NCBI RefSeq assembly: GCF_051857535.1
Contig: NZ_JBPZGY010000003.1
Location: 248,001-312,000 of the forward strand
DNA length: 64,000 nucleotides
DNA from: Roseateles_B sp051857535
GTDB lineage: Bacteria; Pseudomonadota; Gammaproteobacteria; Burkholderiales; Burkholderiaceae_C
Reading direction: 5' to 3'
Position numbers and translations under genes: made by a program. Of the stretch, positions 16,768-27,485 are shown piece by piece (the first letter of the stretch is position 1; every line of letters starts with the position of its first letter). A model generated the notes under the pieces. That model searched no databases, was not told where the DNA came from, and saw only the letters and a program-made list of their open reading frames with translations.

Positions 16768-18189
16768 ATGAACGCCATCGTTTCTCCGACCCCTGGTACC
16801 CCTCGCGACGAAGAAGTGGCCCGCCTGCGCGTGCCGCCGCATTCCGTCGAGGCGGAGCAGAGCGTGCTGGGCGGCCTGCTGATCGACAACTCCGCCTGGG
16901 ACCGTGCCGGTGATCTGCTCACCGAGACGGACTTCTACCGCTTCGAGCACAAGCAGATCTTTGCCGCCCTGGGCAAGCTGATCAACGCGGGCAAGCCGGC
17001 CGACGTGGTGACGGTCTTCGAGGAGCTGACCTCCCTGGGCAAGGCGGCCGATTGCGGCGGCCTCAAGTACCTCAATGACCTGGCGCAGAGCGTGCCCAGC
17101 GCCGCCAATCTGCGTCGCTATGCGGAAATCGTCCGGGAGCGCGCCATCCTGCGCAAGCTGGTCACGACCAGCGACGAAATCGCCACCGCGGCCCTGGCGC
17201 CCCAGGGCCGCGCAGTGACGGAAATCCTGGACGAGGCCGAAGGCAAGATCTTCCGTATTGGCGAGGAAGGCTCGCGCAGCAAGCAGGGCTTCCAGTCCAT
17301 GGACCAGCTGGTGGTGCAGCTGATCGACCGTGTCAACGAGCTGGCCGAACAGGGCGCCGAAGACGTCACCGGCGTGCGCACCGGCTTCTATGACCTGGAC
17401 CGCATGACGGCCGGCCTGCAGCCGGGCGACCTGATCATCCTGGCAGCGCGCCCCTCCATGGGCAAGACGGCCTTCGCCATCAATATTGGCGAGAACGTGG
17501 CGATCAACGAAGGCCTGCCGGTGGTCATCTACTCCATGGAAATGGGCGCCGCCCAGCTGGCCTTGCGTATGGTGGGTTCCATCGGCCGCATCGACCAGGG
17601 CCATCTGCGCACCGGCCGCCTGGCCGACGACGAATGGAGCCGGCTCTCCGAGGCCGTGGACAAGCTCGGCAAGGCCTCCATCTTCATCGACGAGAGCCCC
17701 GGCCTCTCTCCCAGCGAAGTGCGGGCCCGCGCCCGCCGCCAGGCCCGCATGTGCGGCCAGCTGGGGCTCATCATCATCGACTACCTCCAGCTGATGAGCG
17801 GCAATGGCGGCGCGAGCGAAGAGAACCGCGCCACCGTGGTGGGCGAGATCTCCCGCGGCCTCAAGGCCTTGGCCAAGGAACTGCGCTGCCCGGTGATCGC
17901 GCTCTCGCAGCTGAACCGAAGCGTGGAAACTCGGCCGGACAAGCGGCCCATGATGTCCGACCTGCGCGAATCGGGCGCCATCGAACAGGATGCCGACATC
18001 ATCATGTTCATCTACCGCGACGAGTACTACACCAAGGAAGAGTGCAAGGAACCGGGCGTGGCCGAGATCATCATCGCCAAGCAGCGTAACGGCCCCGTGG
18101 GCACGGTGAAGCTGGCCTTCCAGCGCATGCACACCAAGTTCGAGAACCTGGCCCCGGGCTATGTGGGTCCGGCGGGGGACGAATACTGA
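16768..18189 (+). CDS. dnaB: Replicative DNA helicase DnaB
   Basis: Hexameric 5'-3' helicase of the replication fork. I chose the ATG at 16768 because the family core begins soon after (VPPHSVEAEQSVLGGLLID); upstream codons look like leader sequence. It gives 473 residues. The N-terminal primase-interacting domain is followed by a linker and a RecA-like ATPase. Walker A is AARPSMGKTAFAINI (near residue 230). Walker B is LGLIIIDYLQLM, and the arginine-finger region is SDLRESGAIEQDAD. The downstream hairpin at 18217-18252 ends the transcript. Confidence 0.96.
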   Translation: MNAIVSPTPGTPRDEEVARLRVPPHSVEAEQSVLGGLLIDNSAWDRAGDLLTETDFYRFEHKQIFAALGKLINAGKPADVVTVFEELTSLGKAADCGGLKYLNDLAQSVPSAANLRRYAEIVRERAILRKLVTTSDEIATAALAPQGRAVTEILDEAEGKIFRIGEEGSRSKQGFQSMDQLVVQLIDRVNELAEQGAEDVTGVRTGFYDLDRMTAGLQPGDLIILAARPSMGKTAFAINIGENVAINEGLPVVIYSMEMGAAQLALRMVGSIGRIDQGHLRTGRLADDEWSRLSEAVDKLGKASIFIDESPGLSPSEVRARARRQARMCGQLGLIIIDYLQLMSGNGGASEENRATVVGEISRGLKALAKELRCPVIALSQLNRSVETRPDKRPMMSDLRESGAIEQDADIIMFIYRDEYYTKEECKEPGVAEIIIAKQRNGPVGTVKLAFQRMHTKFENLAPGYVGPAGDEY

Positions 18190-18216
18190 TCGGTAGCAGC
18201 TGACGGTGCCTGACCG

Positions 18217-18252
18217 GCCCGGCGAAGCGCAAGGCGCGACGCCGGGCTTTTT
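18217..18252 (+). terminator. Rho-independent terminator after dnaB
   Basis: GCCCGGC (18217-18223) pairs with GCCGGGC (18241-18247), followed directly by five T residues. It lies 28 bases after the dnaB stop. Confidence 0.75.
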
Positions 18253-18317
18253 GCTGCCCGTGCCGCTGGCGCCAGTGGCTGCGCTGCCTGACGGGTCATT
18301 CGCGTGACCGAGGGAAT

Positions 18318-18337
18318 TACTGTATAAATATACAGTA
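18318..18337 (+). promoter_or_regulatory. LexA (SOS) box overlapping the start of the radical SAM gene
   Basis: The 20 bases TACTGTATAAATATACAGTA are a near-perfect palindrome containing CTGT-N8-ACAG, the proteobacterial LexA operator. The last base is the first base of the ATG at 18337, and the TATAAA/TATACA inside could be the -10 box. Bound LexA would block both transcription start and early elongation. Confidence 0.85.
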
Positions 18338-19497
18338 TGACAATGCCTCCAACTCCCCAGGATGACGACCTTTTCGCTGACCGCGAAGAGGCTCTGCCGC
18401 TGCCGTGGCCGCATGCCATCAAGGGGCGTGGAAGTGCCTTGGTCTTGGCCCATCGCTTCGAACGGGACCAGCGCGAGGCCTATGACGATGGCTGGGGCAC
18501 CCTGGAACAGCAGGTGCAGGAGGAAACGCTGCCGCCCGAGACGCAGGTGGTCGAGGAGCGCGTGCGGAGCATCCTGAGCAGCAATCAGTCGCCGGACATT
18601 GTCTTTGACCTCTCGATCAACCCCTACCGCGGTTGCGAGCATGGCTGCATCTACTGCTTCGCCCGCCCGACCCACAGCTACCTGAATCTGTCGCCCGGCC
18701 TGGACTTCGAGACCCGCCTGGTGGCCAAGGTCAACGCCGCCGAGCGCCTGCAGGCCGAGCTGTCCCGCCCGCGCTACCAGCCGCGCCTGCTGTGCATCGG
18801 CACAGCCACGGACGCCTATCAGCCCATCGAACGCAAGCTGGGCATCACGCGGCAGCTCATCGAGGTACTCGCGGCGCATCGGCATCCCTTTTCGCTGGTG
18901 ACCAAGTCCGCGGGCGTGGAGCGGGACCTCGACCTCATTGCGCCCATGGCGGCGCAGGGGCTGGTGGCGGTGTATGTCTCGATCACCACGCTGGATCCGG
19001 CCCTGGCCCGCATCCTGGAACCCCGCGCGGCGGCGCCGCATCGACGCCTGCAGGCGCTTCGCACGCTGGCGGCCGCAGGTGTGCCGGTGGGGGTGAGCGT
19101 GTCGCCGCTGATCCCCTTCATCAACGAGCCCGAGCTCGAACGCATCCTGGAGCAAGCGGCCGAGGCAGGCGCCCGCGCCGCCTTCAGCATCCCGCTGCGC
19201 CTGCCCTGGGAGGTGAATCCGCTGTTCCAGGACTGGCTGCAGCAGCACTTCCCGGATCGCGCAGCGCGGGTCATGGCCCGGGTGCGCGACTTGCGTGGTG
19301 GCCGTGACAACGATCCGCGCTTCGGCAGCCGCATGCAAGGGGAGGGCTTGTGGGCCGAGTTGCTGCAGCAGCGCATGCGCAAGGCCTGTGCGCGCCTGGG
19401 CCTGAACAGGGAGCGCACGCCCATGGACCTGACCCTCTTCATGCGGCCTTCACTGCGGGCTACAACGCCGCCGGCTGCGCAAGGCGAGCTTTTCTAG
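18337..19497 (+). CDS. PA0069-family radical SAM protein, SOS-controlled
   Basis: Radical SAM enzyme related to spore photoproduct lyase-like proteins; its biochemical substrate is unknown. The 386-residue product has the 4Fe-4S motif CEHGCIYCFARPTH (Cys100, Cys104, Cys107) and a following SAM-binding TIM barrel. An ATG at 18343 is an alternative start. From memory, the Pseudomonas aeruginosa orthologue PA0069 is in the LexA regulon; the perfect LexA box here agrees. A role in DNA damage repair or tolerance is therefore a reasonable inference. It converges with the next gene. Confidence 0.88.
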   Translation: MTMPPTPQDDDLFADREEALPLPWPHAIKGRGSALVLAHRFERDQREAYDDGWGTLEQQVQEETLPPETQVVEERVRSILSSNQSPDIVFDLSINPYRGCEHGCIYCFARPTHSYLNLSPGLDFETRLVAKVNAAERLQAELSRPRYQPRLLCIGTATDAYQPIERKLGITRQLIEVLAAHRHPFSLVTKSAGVERDLDLIAPMAAQGLVAVYVSITTLDPALARILEPRAAAPHRRLQALRTLAAAGVPVGVSVSPLIPFINEPELERILEQAAEAGARAAFSIPLRLPWEVNPLFQDWLQQHFPDRAARVMARVRDLRGGRDNDPRFGSRMQGEGLWAELLQQRMRKACARLGLNRERTPMDLTLFMRPSLRATTPPAAQGELF

Positions 19498-19537
19498 GGC
19501 ACGGATCCCGGGTCCTGCGCGGCCAGGCTTGCAGAGC

Positions 19538-21202
19538 TCATGGCGCTCGGCGGCAGCGGCGCATCAGGTCCCACTCCGGCCGGTAGATGGCGCTGTGCAC
19601 CTCGGCCAGGCCCAGCACGGTGTGGCTCAGCCAGTCGTGGGAAATGGGGGTCTCCAACTGCTCGCGCAGGCAGCGCCTGTCCACGCCGTAGCGCTGTGCG
19701 CTGGCCTCGGGTAGCCAGACGATCCAGGGTACCTGGGTCTGCTCCTTGGGCGCCACGGCATAGGGCACACCGTGCAGGTAGAGCTTGTTCTCGCCCAGGG
19801 ACTCGCCATGGTCCGAAACGTACAGCAGGCTCACGTCAAAGCCTTTCTGGCGTTCCAGCCAGCCTATGGTCTCGGCCAGCACGGTGTCGGCATAGACGAT
19901 GCTGTTGTCGTAGGCGTTGACGACCTGCTCCCGCGGGCATTGCTGCAGGGCGTTGCTGCGGCACTCGGGGGTGAAGGGTTTCTGGCTTTCGGGCGAGCGC
20001 TTGAAGTAGGCCGGCCCGTGGCTGCCCATGGGATGCAGGACCAGCACCACGCCGCGCTCACGGCGCTTGGCGTCCAGGGCCTGCAGGCGGGTGTCGAGGT
20101 CGTGCAGCAGGGCCATGTCCAGGCATTCGCCACCTGCACACAGGCCGGCGGGCAGCGGGATCTTGCCGGCTGCCTCGGCAGCATGGGCATGCGGGACGCG
20201 ATCGCACAGGCCCTTGCAGCCGCTCTGGTTGTCCAGCCACAGCACGGCCAGGCCGGCGCGATGCAGGGCATCAAGCAGGTTCTCCTGGTCTGCGCCGTGG
20301 TCCAGGAAGTCGCTGCGCCCCAGGTGCGAGAACATGCAGGGCAGTGAGGCTGCGGTGCTGGTGCCGCAGGAGGTGGCCTGGCGGAAGCTCAGGACGTCCA
20401 GGGTGGACAGGCGCGGGTTGGTCGGGCGTTCATAGCCGTTGAGCGAGAAGTTGGCGGCCCGGGCCGTCTCTCCGACGAACAGCACCAGCAGGCGCGGCCG
20501 CCCTTGGGGATTGGCGGGCTGCCAGCGGGCATCGGCCGCGACGACTGCAGGCGGGCCGTCCGGTGCCTTGCCCGACTCGACCGCCACCACGCCGAGGGAC
20601 CAGAAAGGTGCCAGAGGGTTCATCATGTAGCGCAGCGAGGGGTAGTTGCGCATGGTCGAGGCCAGGTCGGCATAGCTGCTCATGGCCAACCCCACCATCA
20701 GGGCCAGGCCGCCGATGAAACCCGCGAGATTCAGCCCCAGTCGTTTCAGCCAGGACTGCGGCGCCACCGGCTGCCGCCAGAGCCAGAACGCCGGCAGCAG
20801 GCCCAGCAGCAGCAGGCTGAGCAGCAGGCGCAGGCTCAGCAGGTCACGCGTTTCCTTCAAGTCGGTTTGCAGGACGTTGACCATCATGGTCGGGTCCATC
20901 ACGGTGCCGTAGGCGCCCATGAAGTGCGCCGCCGCTGCCGCGCTGAGCAGGCACAGCCCCAGCACCGGCCTGAAGAGCCGCGGCCAGGCCAGCAGGCTCA
21001 GCAGCGCACCGTGCAAGGCGATGACCATGCCTGCGAACAAGGCGATGAAGCCCCAGCCCTTGGCACCCTCCAGCTCGGGCAGGAGCAGCATGCGCTGCCA
21101 CAGCGGCCAGTTGGCCAGCAGGCCCATCCACAAGGCGGCGAGCCAGCTCAGGGCGAGGGGGGACCAGTGCCTGGCCGGGACTTGGAATTCGGAACGCTTC
21201 AT
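19538..21202 (-). CDS. eptA: Lipid A phosphoethanolamine transferase (EptA/MCR type)
   Basis: Inner-membrane enzyme that transfers phosphoethanolamine from phosphatidylethanolamine to lipid A, lowering negative surface charge and polymyxin binding. The 554-residue product has five N-terminal membrane helices (about residues 15-190) and a periplasmic sulfatase-fold domain. Catalytic elements seen are VGETARAANFSLNGYERPTNP, the nucleophile block SCGTSTAASLPCMFS (Thr near residue 280) and the metal ligands in YVSDHGESLGE. Cysteines typical of the family's disulfides are present. The receiver-TPR gene lies 93 bases upstream on the same strand and might be co-transcribed. Confidence 0.92.
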   Translation of the reverse strand: MKRSEFQVPARHWSPLALSWLAALWMGLLANWPLWQRMLLLPELEGAKGWGFIALFAGMVIALHGALLSLLAWPRLFRPVLGLCLLSAAAAAHFMGAYGTVMDPTMMVNVLQTDLKETRDLLSLRLLLSLLLLGLLPAFWLWRQPVAPQSWLKRLGLNLAGFIGGLALMVGLAMSSYADLASTMRNYPSLRYMMNPLAPFWSLGVVAVESGKAPDGPPAVVAADARWQPANPQGRPRLLVLFVGETARAANFSLNGYERPTNPRLSTLDVLSFRQATSCGTSTAASLPCMFSHLGRSDFLDHGADQENLLDALHRAGLAVLWLDNQSGCKGLCDRVPHAHAAEAAGKIPLPAGLCAGGECLDMALLHDLDTRLQALDAKRRERGVVLVLHPMGSHGPAYFKRSPESQKPFTPECRSNALQQCPREQVVNAYDNSIVYADTVLAETIGWLERQKGFDVSLLYVSDHGESLGENKLYLHGVPYAVAPKEQTQVPWIVWLPEASAQRYGVDRRCLREQLETPISHDWLSHTVLGLAEVHSAIYRPEWDLMRRCRRAP

Positions 21203-21295
21203 GCAGGAGACCTGGGCGGGAGACGCCCGGCATTGTGGCCCAGACCGGTGAAGGCGCGGGGAGCGCGCGGCCCGACCGCCGCTTTCTGAGGCGCG

Positions 21296-22921
21296 TCAGG
21301 CGCGCAGGGCCAGGCCGCCTGCCTGACGGACATTGCGTCGGGAGATGGTCACGCCCAGGGGCAGCACGAAACGCTTTTGCAGGGCCTCGATCTGGGTGTT
21401 GAGGCTCTCGGCATCCTCGATCTTCTCGGCATGCCTCTTGAGCACGGCCTGGGCCATGTCGATCAGCTTGGCATTGCGGGTCTCCGCGCCCTGCTGGATG
21501 AGCAGTTCCACGCCCGTGCGGGCGTTGCCTCGCATGGTGTGCCGCATGGCTGTCTCGGCGATGCCGAAGATCCGTGCATGGCATTCGCGCAGCTCCGTCA
21601 TGGCCATCTCCTGCTTCTCGCACATGGCAATCAGCACCTCAGTGCTCGCCTTGGAGGTGCAGTAGCGCAGGCCGATCCGGGTGATCAGGTCCTTGATCTC
21701 CTCCAGCTGGATCTCCTGGCCCGAGAAGCGGATCCAGAACGCGAGCAGCAGGCTCGCGGCTTCCAGGTCGAAGGCCTCGCTGTCCAGCTCCCGGCTCATG
21801 TCGCGAGCCAGCTGCAGGGCGTCGGCCACCCGCCGCTCGTAAAGCAGGCGCAGGCCCTGGATCAGCGTGCCGAAGCGTTGCAGGCGCGTGGCCTTGGGCG
21901 CTCGCTCGATCTCGCGCAGCATGGCCTCATGCACCAGCTTGAGGTTCTTGCCGTCGCGCTGGTCGAAACGCATCAGCGCGATCAGGACCAGGGTGAACAT
22001 ATCGAAGAGCTTGGAGCGCAGGCCCTGGATCATGGCCCGCTCCAACTGCTTGAGTGCCTCGTCGCGCTCGCCCGCATAGAAGGCCAGCGTGCCCGCCCGC
22101 TGCTGGCGCAGCAGGCAGCCCGGTGTCAGGTTGGCGGCGGTGCGGTAGGTGCGCAAGGCATCGGTGATCTCGCCCTGTTCCATCTGCACGCGGCCCATGA
22201 CGTCGTAGGAGTCGGCGTGGTCGGGCATGTCACCGATCAGGGCCTCCAGCGTACGCTTGGCCGCGACCAGATTGCCCGAAGCGAGCTCGGTGCGGGCCAC
22301 GCCCAGGCGGGCCCAGGGTACGGTCTTGGCCTCGATGATGGCGTCGTAGAGCTTGCGGGCGTCTTCCAGACGGTTGAGGCGCAGCAGCAACTCGGCGCCT
22401 ATGCGCGCGGCATAGAGCCAGAACTGGGCGCGCTCCTCGAAGCGCTTCAGGCACAGCTGGGCCGCTAGCTCGAAGTTCTGCTGCTCGATGGCCTCGAAGA
22501 TGTCCTTGAGCACGCGCTTGCGGTAGCGCGCATTGCTCAGCCGGTCCGCCAGCGAGGCGCTGGTGTAGGGCTTGATCAGGTAGGCATCCAGCGCGGCCTC
22601 GGCGGCCTCGGCCACCTTGGCGTAGGTGGCCTCACCGGTCACCATCACAAAGACGGTGGAGTAGGGCAGCAGGTTCTCGCGGCGCAACTCGTCCAGCAGG
22701 TCCTGGCCGGACATGTCGGAGCCGTCGAAGTGGTAATCGCACAGGACGATGTCGTAGGCCTTGTGCTCCAGGATGATGCGGGCGTCCTTGACCCGCGTGG
22801 CCTGGCGCACCGTGCCTACGCCCAGCTCACGCAACTGCGCCGCCATCAGGCTGCGCGAGGTGGCGTTGCTGTCGATGACCAGGGCGCTGGCGTCCTGGAT
22901 GTCCTTGTCGAGCATCTGCAT
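21296..22921 (-). CDS. Response regulator: receiver domain fused to a TPR-like helical region
   Basis: The 541-residue product starts with a CheY-like receiver (about residues 10-130). Expected residues are present: the phosphorylated Asp in IVLCDYHFDG, Thr in VMVTGEATY and Lys in YLIKPYT. The rest is alpha-helical with tetratricopeptide-like repeats (for example QLCLKRFEERAQFWLYAARIG and AKRTLEALIGDMPDHADSYD). No DNA-binding or enzymatic output domain is recognisable, so it may act by protein contact. An internal ATG two codons downstream is an equally good start. No histidine kinase is adjacent; its partner is unknown. Confidence 0.85.
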   Translation of the reverse strand: MQMLDKDIQDASALVIDSNATSRSLMAAQLRELGVGTVRQATRVKDARIILEHKAYDIVLCDYHFDGSDMSGQDLLDELRRENLLPYSTVFVMVTGEATYAKVAEAAEAALDAYLIKPYTSASLADRLSNARYRKRVLKDIFEAIEQQNFELAAQLCLKRFEERAQFWLYAARIGAELLLRLNRLEDARKLYDAIIEAKTVPWARLGVARTELASGNLVAAKRTLEALIGDMPDHADSYDVMGRVQMEQGEITDALRTYRTAANLTPGCLLRQQRAGTLAFYAGERDEALKQLERAMIQGLRSKLFDMFTLVLIALMRFDQRDGKNLKLVHEAMLREIERAPKATRLQRFGTLIQGLRLLYERRVADALQLARDMSRELDSEAFDLEAASLLLAFWIRFSGQEIQLEEIKDLITRIGLRYCTSKASTEVLIAMCEKQEMAMTELRECHARIFGIAETAMRHTMRGNARTGVELLIQQGAETRNAKLIDMAQAVLKRHAEKIEDAESLNTQIEALQKRFVLPLGVTISRRNVRQAGGLALRA

Positions 22922-23054
22922 GGGTCAATGGCGGCGTCCCACCATGGGGCGATTCAATCCTGAACTCTTCTGGCGATCTTCGACCAATTCATGCGTGACT
23001 TGATGCTCAATATCCCGCAAGGCTGCGGCCAAATTACCACGATGCAATGAAATA

Positions 23055-23072
23055 GAGCCCCGCGAGGGGCTC
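23055..23072 (-). terminator. Terminator-like hairpin after dnaJ
   Basis: GAGCCCC and GGGGCTC pair around a GCGA loop. Read on the minus strand it is followed by TATTTCATT. It lies about 30 bases past the dnaJ stop and separates the chaperone operon from the receiver-TPR gene. Confidence 0.65.
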
Positions 23073-23102
23073 CATGCGCACGGTGGCAGGCGCGTCAGGG
23101 GC

Positions 23103-24248
23103 TTACTTGAACAGATCCTTGACCCGGTCCGTCCAGCTCTTGGCGTTGGGCGAGTGGCGTTCGCCGCCGTCCCTGAAGCTCTTGTCGAGTTCCTTGAGCA
23201 GCTTGCGCTGGTGCTCGGTGAGTTTGACCGGGGTCTCCACACTGATGTGGCAGTAGAGGTCACCCGGATAGCTGGAACGCACGCCCTTGATGCCCTTGCC
23301 GCGCAGGCGGAAGGTCTTGCCGTGCTGGGAGCCTTCGGGCAGGTCGATCTCGGCCTTGCCGCCCAGCGTCGGGACCTCGATGGTGCCGCCCAGCGCCGCC
23401 GTGGTCATGCCCACGGGCATGGTGCAGTGCAGATCGTCGCCGTCGCGCTCGAAGATCTCGTGCTGCTTGATGCGGATTTCGATGTAGAGGTCGCCCGCTG
23501 GGCCGCCATTCACACCAGGCTCGCCATTGCCCGCCGATCGGATGCGCATGCCTTCGTTGATGCCGGCAGGGATCTTGACCTCCAGCGTCTTGGTCTTTTT
23601 GATCTTGCCTTGGCCGTTGCAGCTGGTGCAGGGGTCGGGAATGATCTTGCCGCTGCCATGGCAGTGCGGGCAGGTCTGCTGCACGCTGAAGAAGCCCTGG
23701 CGCATGTGCACCGTGCCTGAGCCGCCACACGAGCCGCAGGTCTTGGCCGAGGTGCCTGGCTTGGCCCCGCTGCCATTGCAGGTCTCGCAGGACTCCCAGG
23801 CCGGGATGCGGATCTGGGTTTCCTTGCCGCGGGCGGCTTCCTCCAGCGTAATCTCCATGGCATAGGACAGATCGCTACCGCGATAGACCTGCTGGCCACC
23901 GCCGCCGCGACGGCCGCCGGCACCGCCGAAGATGTCGCCGAAGATGTCGCCGAATGCCTCGGCAAAGCCTCCGAAGCCCTCAGCGCCCGGGCCGCCCCGG
24001 AAGCCGCCAGCGTTCGGGTCCACGCCGGCATGGCCGTATTGGTCGTAGGCAGCGCGCTTCTGGGCGTCGGAGAGCATCTCGTAGGCCTCCTTGGCCTCCT
24101 TGAACTTCTCCTCGGCCGCAGCGGCGCCTTCACCCTGGTTGCGGTCCGGGTGGTACTTCATGGCCAGCTTGCGGTAGGCCTTCTTGATGTCCTCTTCGCT
24201 GGCGTTCTTGGCGACGCCGAGGACTTCGTAATAGTCACGCTTTGCCAT
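23103..24248 (-). CDS. dnaJ: Chaperone protein DnaJ
   Basis: Hsp40 co-chaperone that delivers substrates to DnaK and stimulates its ATPase. The ATG at 24248 follows AGGA and gives 381 residues beginning MAKRDYYEVLGVAKNASEED. Order: J domain with HPD (KYHPDRN), glycine/phenylalanine linker (GGFRGGPGAEGFGGF), and four zinc-binding repeats (CETCNGSG, CGSCGGSG, CPHCHGSG, CTSCNGQG). The C-terminal substrate-binding domains follow. It is last in grpE-dnaK-dnaJ, 121 bases after dnaK. Confidence 0.97.
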   Translation of the reverse strand: MAKRDYYEVLGVAKNASEEDIKKAYRKLAMKYHPDRNQGEGAAAAEEKFKEAKEAYEMLSDAQKRAAYDQYGHAGVDPNAGGFRGGPGAEGFGGFAEAFGDIFGDIFGGAGGRRGGGGQQVYRGSDLSYAMEITLEEAARGKETQIRIPAWESCETCNGSGAKPGTSAKTCGSCGGSGTVHMRQGFFSVQQTCPHCHGSGKIIPDPCTSCNGQGKIKKTKTLEVKIPAGINEGMRIRSAGNGEPGVNGGPAGDLYIEIRIKQHEIFERDGDDLHCTMPVGMTTAALGGTIEVPTLGGKAEIDLPEGSQHGKTFRLRGKGIKGVRSSYPGDLYCHISVETPVKLTEHQRKLLKELDKSFRDGGERHSPNAKSWTDRVKDLFK

Positions 24249-24369
24249 GGGCGGATCCTGGCTTCTCAAACAATTGCGCCGCGCCGGGGGCCAAGGGGTG
24301 AGCCCAGGCTTTGGCGCGGCGGGTCAGCACACCCCGCGGGCTGTGGCGCCTGCGGGGGTGGCCGTCGGA

Positions 24370-26313
<1,944 letters not shown>

Positions 26314-26397
26314 GATTTTTCTCCTGATCCTGAATCTGGTTTCGTTAAGGACGAAATGCGGTTGGGTCGCGGTCTTTCAAGGGCCGCGTACCGTGAA

Positions 26398-26916
26398 TTA
26401 CTTGGGGGCGGCGACCGTCACCAGGGCCGGACGCAACACACGCTCGGCGATGGAATAGCCCTTCTGCAGGACCGCGACGACGGTGTTGGCCTCCTGGTCC
26501 GCAGGCACCACGGAGATGGCCTGGTGCTGGTGCGGATCGAACTTGCTGCCAGTGGCCGGATTGATCTCCAGCACCTTGTTGCGCTCCAGGGCCGCAGCCA
26601 ACTGGCGGCGCGTGGCGTGCACGCCTTCCAGGACCTGCTCGACGCGGGCATCCGGACGGGCGATGGCGGCTTCCATGCTGTCCATCACAGGCAGCATGGC
26701 CTCGGCAAAGCCTTCCACGGCGAACTTGCGGGCCTTGGACATGTCCTCGTCCGAGCGGCGGCGGATGTTCTCCACCTCGGCCTTGGCGCGCAGGTAGGCG
26801 TCGGACATCTCGGCCAGGCGGGCCTCCAGATCGGCCAGCTTTTGCTCCGGGCTCTGCTCTGGCGCGGAGGTGGCGGCTTCGGCGGCGGTGTCGGGGGTGT
26901 GGTTCTCGGTGCTCAT
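26398..26916 (-). CDS. grpE: Nucleotide exchange factor GrpE
   Basis: Releases ADP from DnaK and acts as a thermosensor. The 172-residue product has an acidic, disordered N-terminus (about 1-30), then a long coiled coil (ARLAEMSDAYLRAKAEVENIRRR). The beta-domain at the C-terminus contains DPHQHQAISVVPADQEANTV and VLQKGYSIAERVLRPALV. It is the first gene of the grpE-dnaK-dnaJ operon and has a possible heat-shock promoter upstream. Confidence 0.96.
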   Translation of the reverse strand: MSTENHTPDTAAEAATSAPEQSPEQKLADLEARLAEMSDAYLRAKAEVENIRRRSDEDMSKARKFAVEGFAEAMLPVMDSMEAAIARPDARVEQVLEGVHATRRQLAAALERNKVLEINPATGSKFDPHQHQAISVVPADQEANTVVAVLQKGYSIAERVLRPALVTVAAPK

Positions 26917-26982
26917 GGATGGTGGGCGTAAATGAGCCCCGGCAGATCATGGTCCAGCCATGAAACGGGGCGACGCGGGCTA

Positions 26983-27010
26983 GCTGAGGGCGATGCCCTG
27001 CAGTTCAAGA
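26983..27010 (-). promoter_or_regulatory. Possible sigma-32 heat-shock promoter of grpE
   Basis: On the minus strand CTTGAA (27004-27009) is followed, 14 bases after its TTGA, by CCCTCAGC (26983-26990). The -35 box fits the sigma-32 consensus well. The -10 box keeps the C-run start but departs from CCCCAT. The position, 67 bases before the grpE start, fits a heat-shock operon. Confidence 0.4.
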
Positions 27011-27065
27011 GGGGAATTGGACAATTTTTCTGAAGGGAAAACCCTTGATTCTCGCGAAGGGAGGC

Positions 27066-27485
27066 TCAGTCGGGTTCGGCCTCGGCGCTCCAGCGGTTCC
27101 AGTCGGCCAGGCGGCGGCGGTCCTGCTTGGTCGGGCGGCCCTGGACGATGGTGGACGCCGGCTCCGGCGCCAGACGGCGGCTTTCGGCCGCCTGCTCGCG
27201 TTTGAGCAGGCTCTCGGCGGTTTCCTCGTAAAGCGTCTGCGCCTGTGGGGCCGGGCCGCGCACGCTGGACAGGGCCCGCACGACGACCTCCCGCTCCACC
27301 ACACCCTGGCGTAGCTGGAGCACATCCCCCGGCTTGAGTTCGCGCGAAGGCTTGGCCGGCTGGCCGTTGACGCTCACCCGGCCCTTGCTGATTTCCTCGA
27401 CAGCCAGGGCGCGCGTCTTGTAGAAGCGGGCGGCCCAGAGCCATTTGTCCAGGCGCACGTCCGCGGCAAGGGGCAGGGCCTTCAC
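27066..27485 (-). CDS. hslR: Heat shock protein 15 (Hsp15), S4-domain RNA-binding protein
   Basis: Binds free 50S subunits carrying a nascent peptidyl-tRNA and helps recycle stalled ribosomes. The 139-residue product has an N-terminal S4 domain (VRLDKWLWAARFYKTRALAVEEI; GRVSVNGQPAKPSRELKPGD). The basic C-terminal tail includes GRPTKQDRRRLADW, as in Hsp15. The start overlaps the hemH stop by four bases. Its place next to the heat-shock chaperone operon fits its name. Confidence 0.93.
   Translation of the reverse strand: MKALPLAADVRLDKWLWAARFYKTRALAVEEISKGRVSVNGQPAKPSRELKPGDVLQLRQGVVEREVVVRALSSVRGPAPQAQTLYEETAESLLKREQAAESRRLAPEPASTIVQGRPTKQDRRRLADWNRWSAEAEPD

Noticed and set aside
27004..27044. 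CIRCE element (HrcA site) before grpE
   Set aside because: No TTAGCACTC-N9-GAGTGCTAA-like inverted repeat is present; a sigma-32-like promoter fits better.
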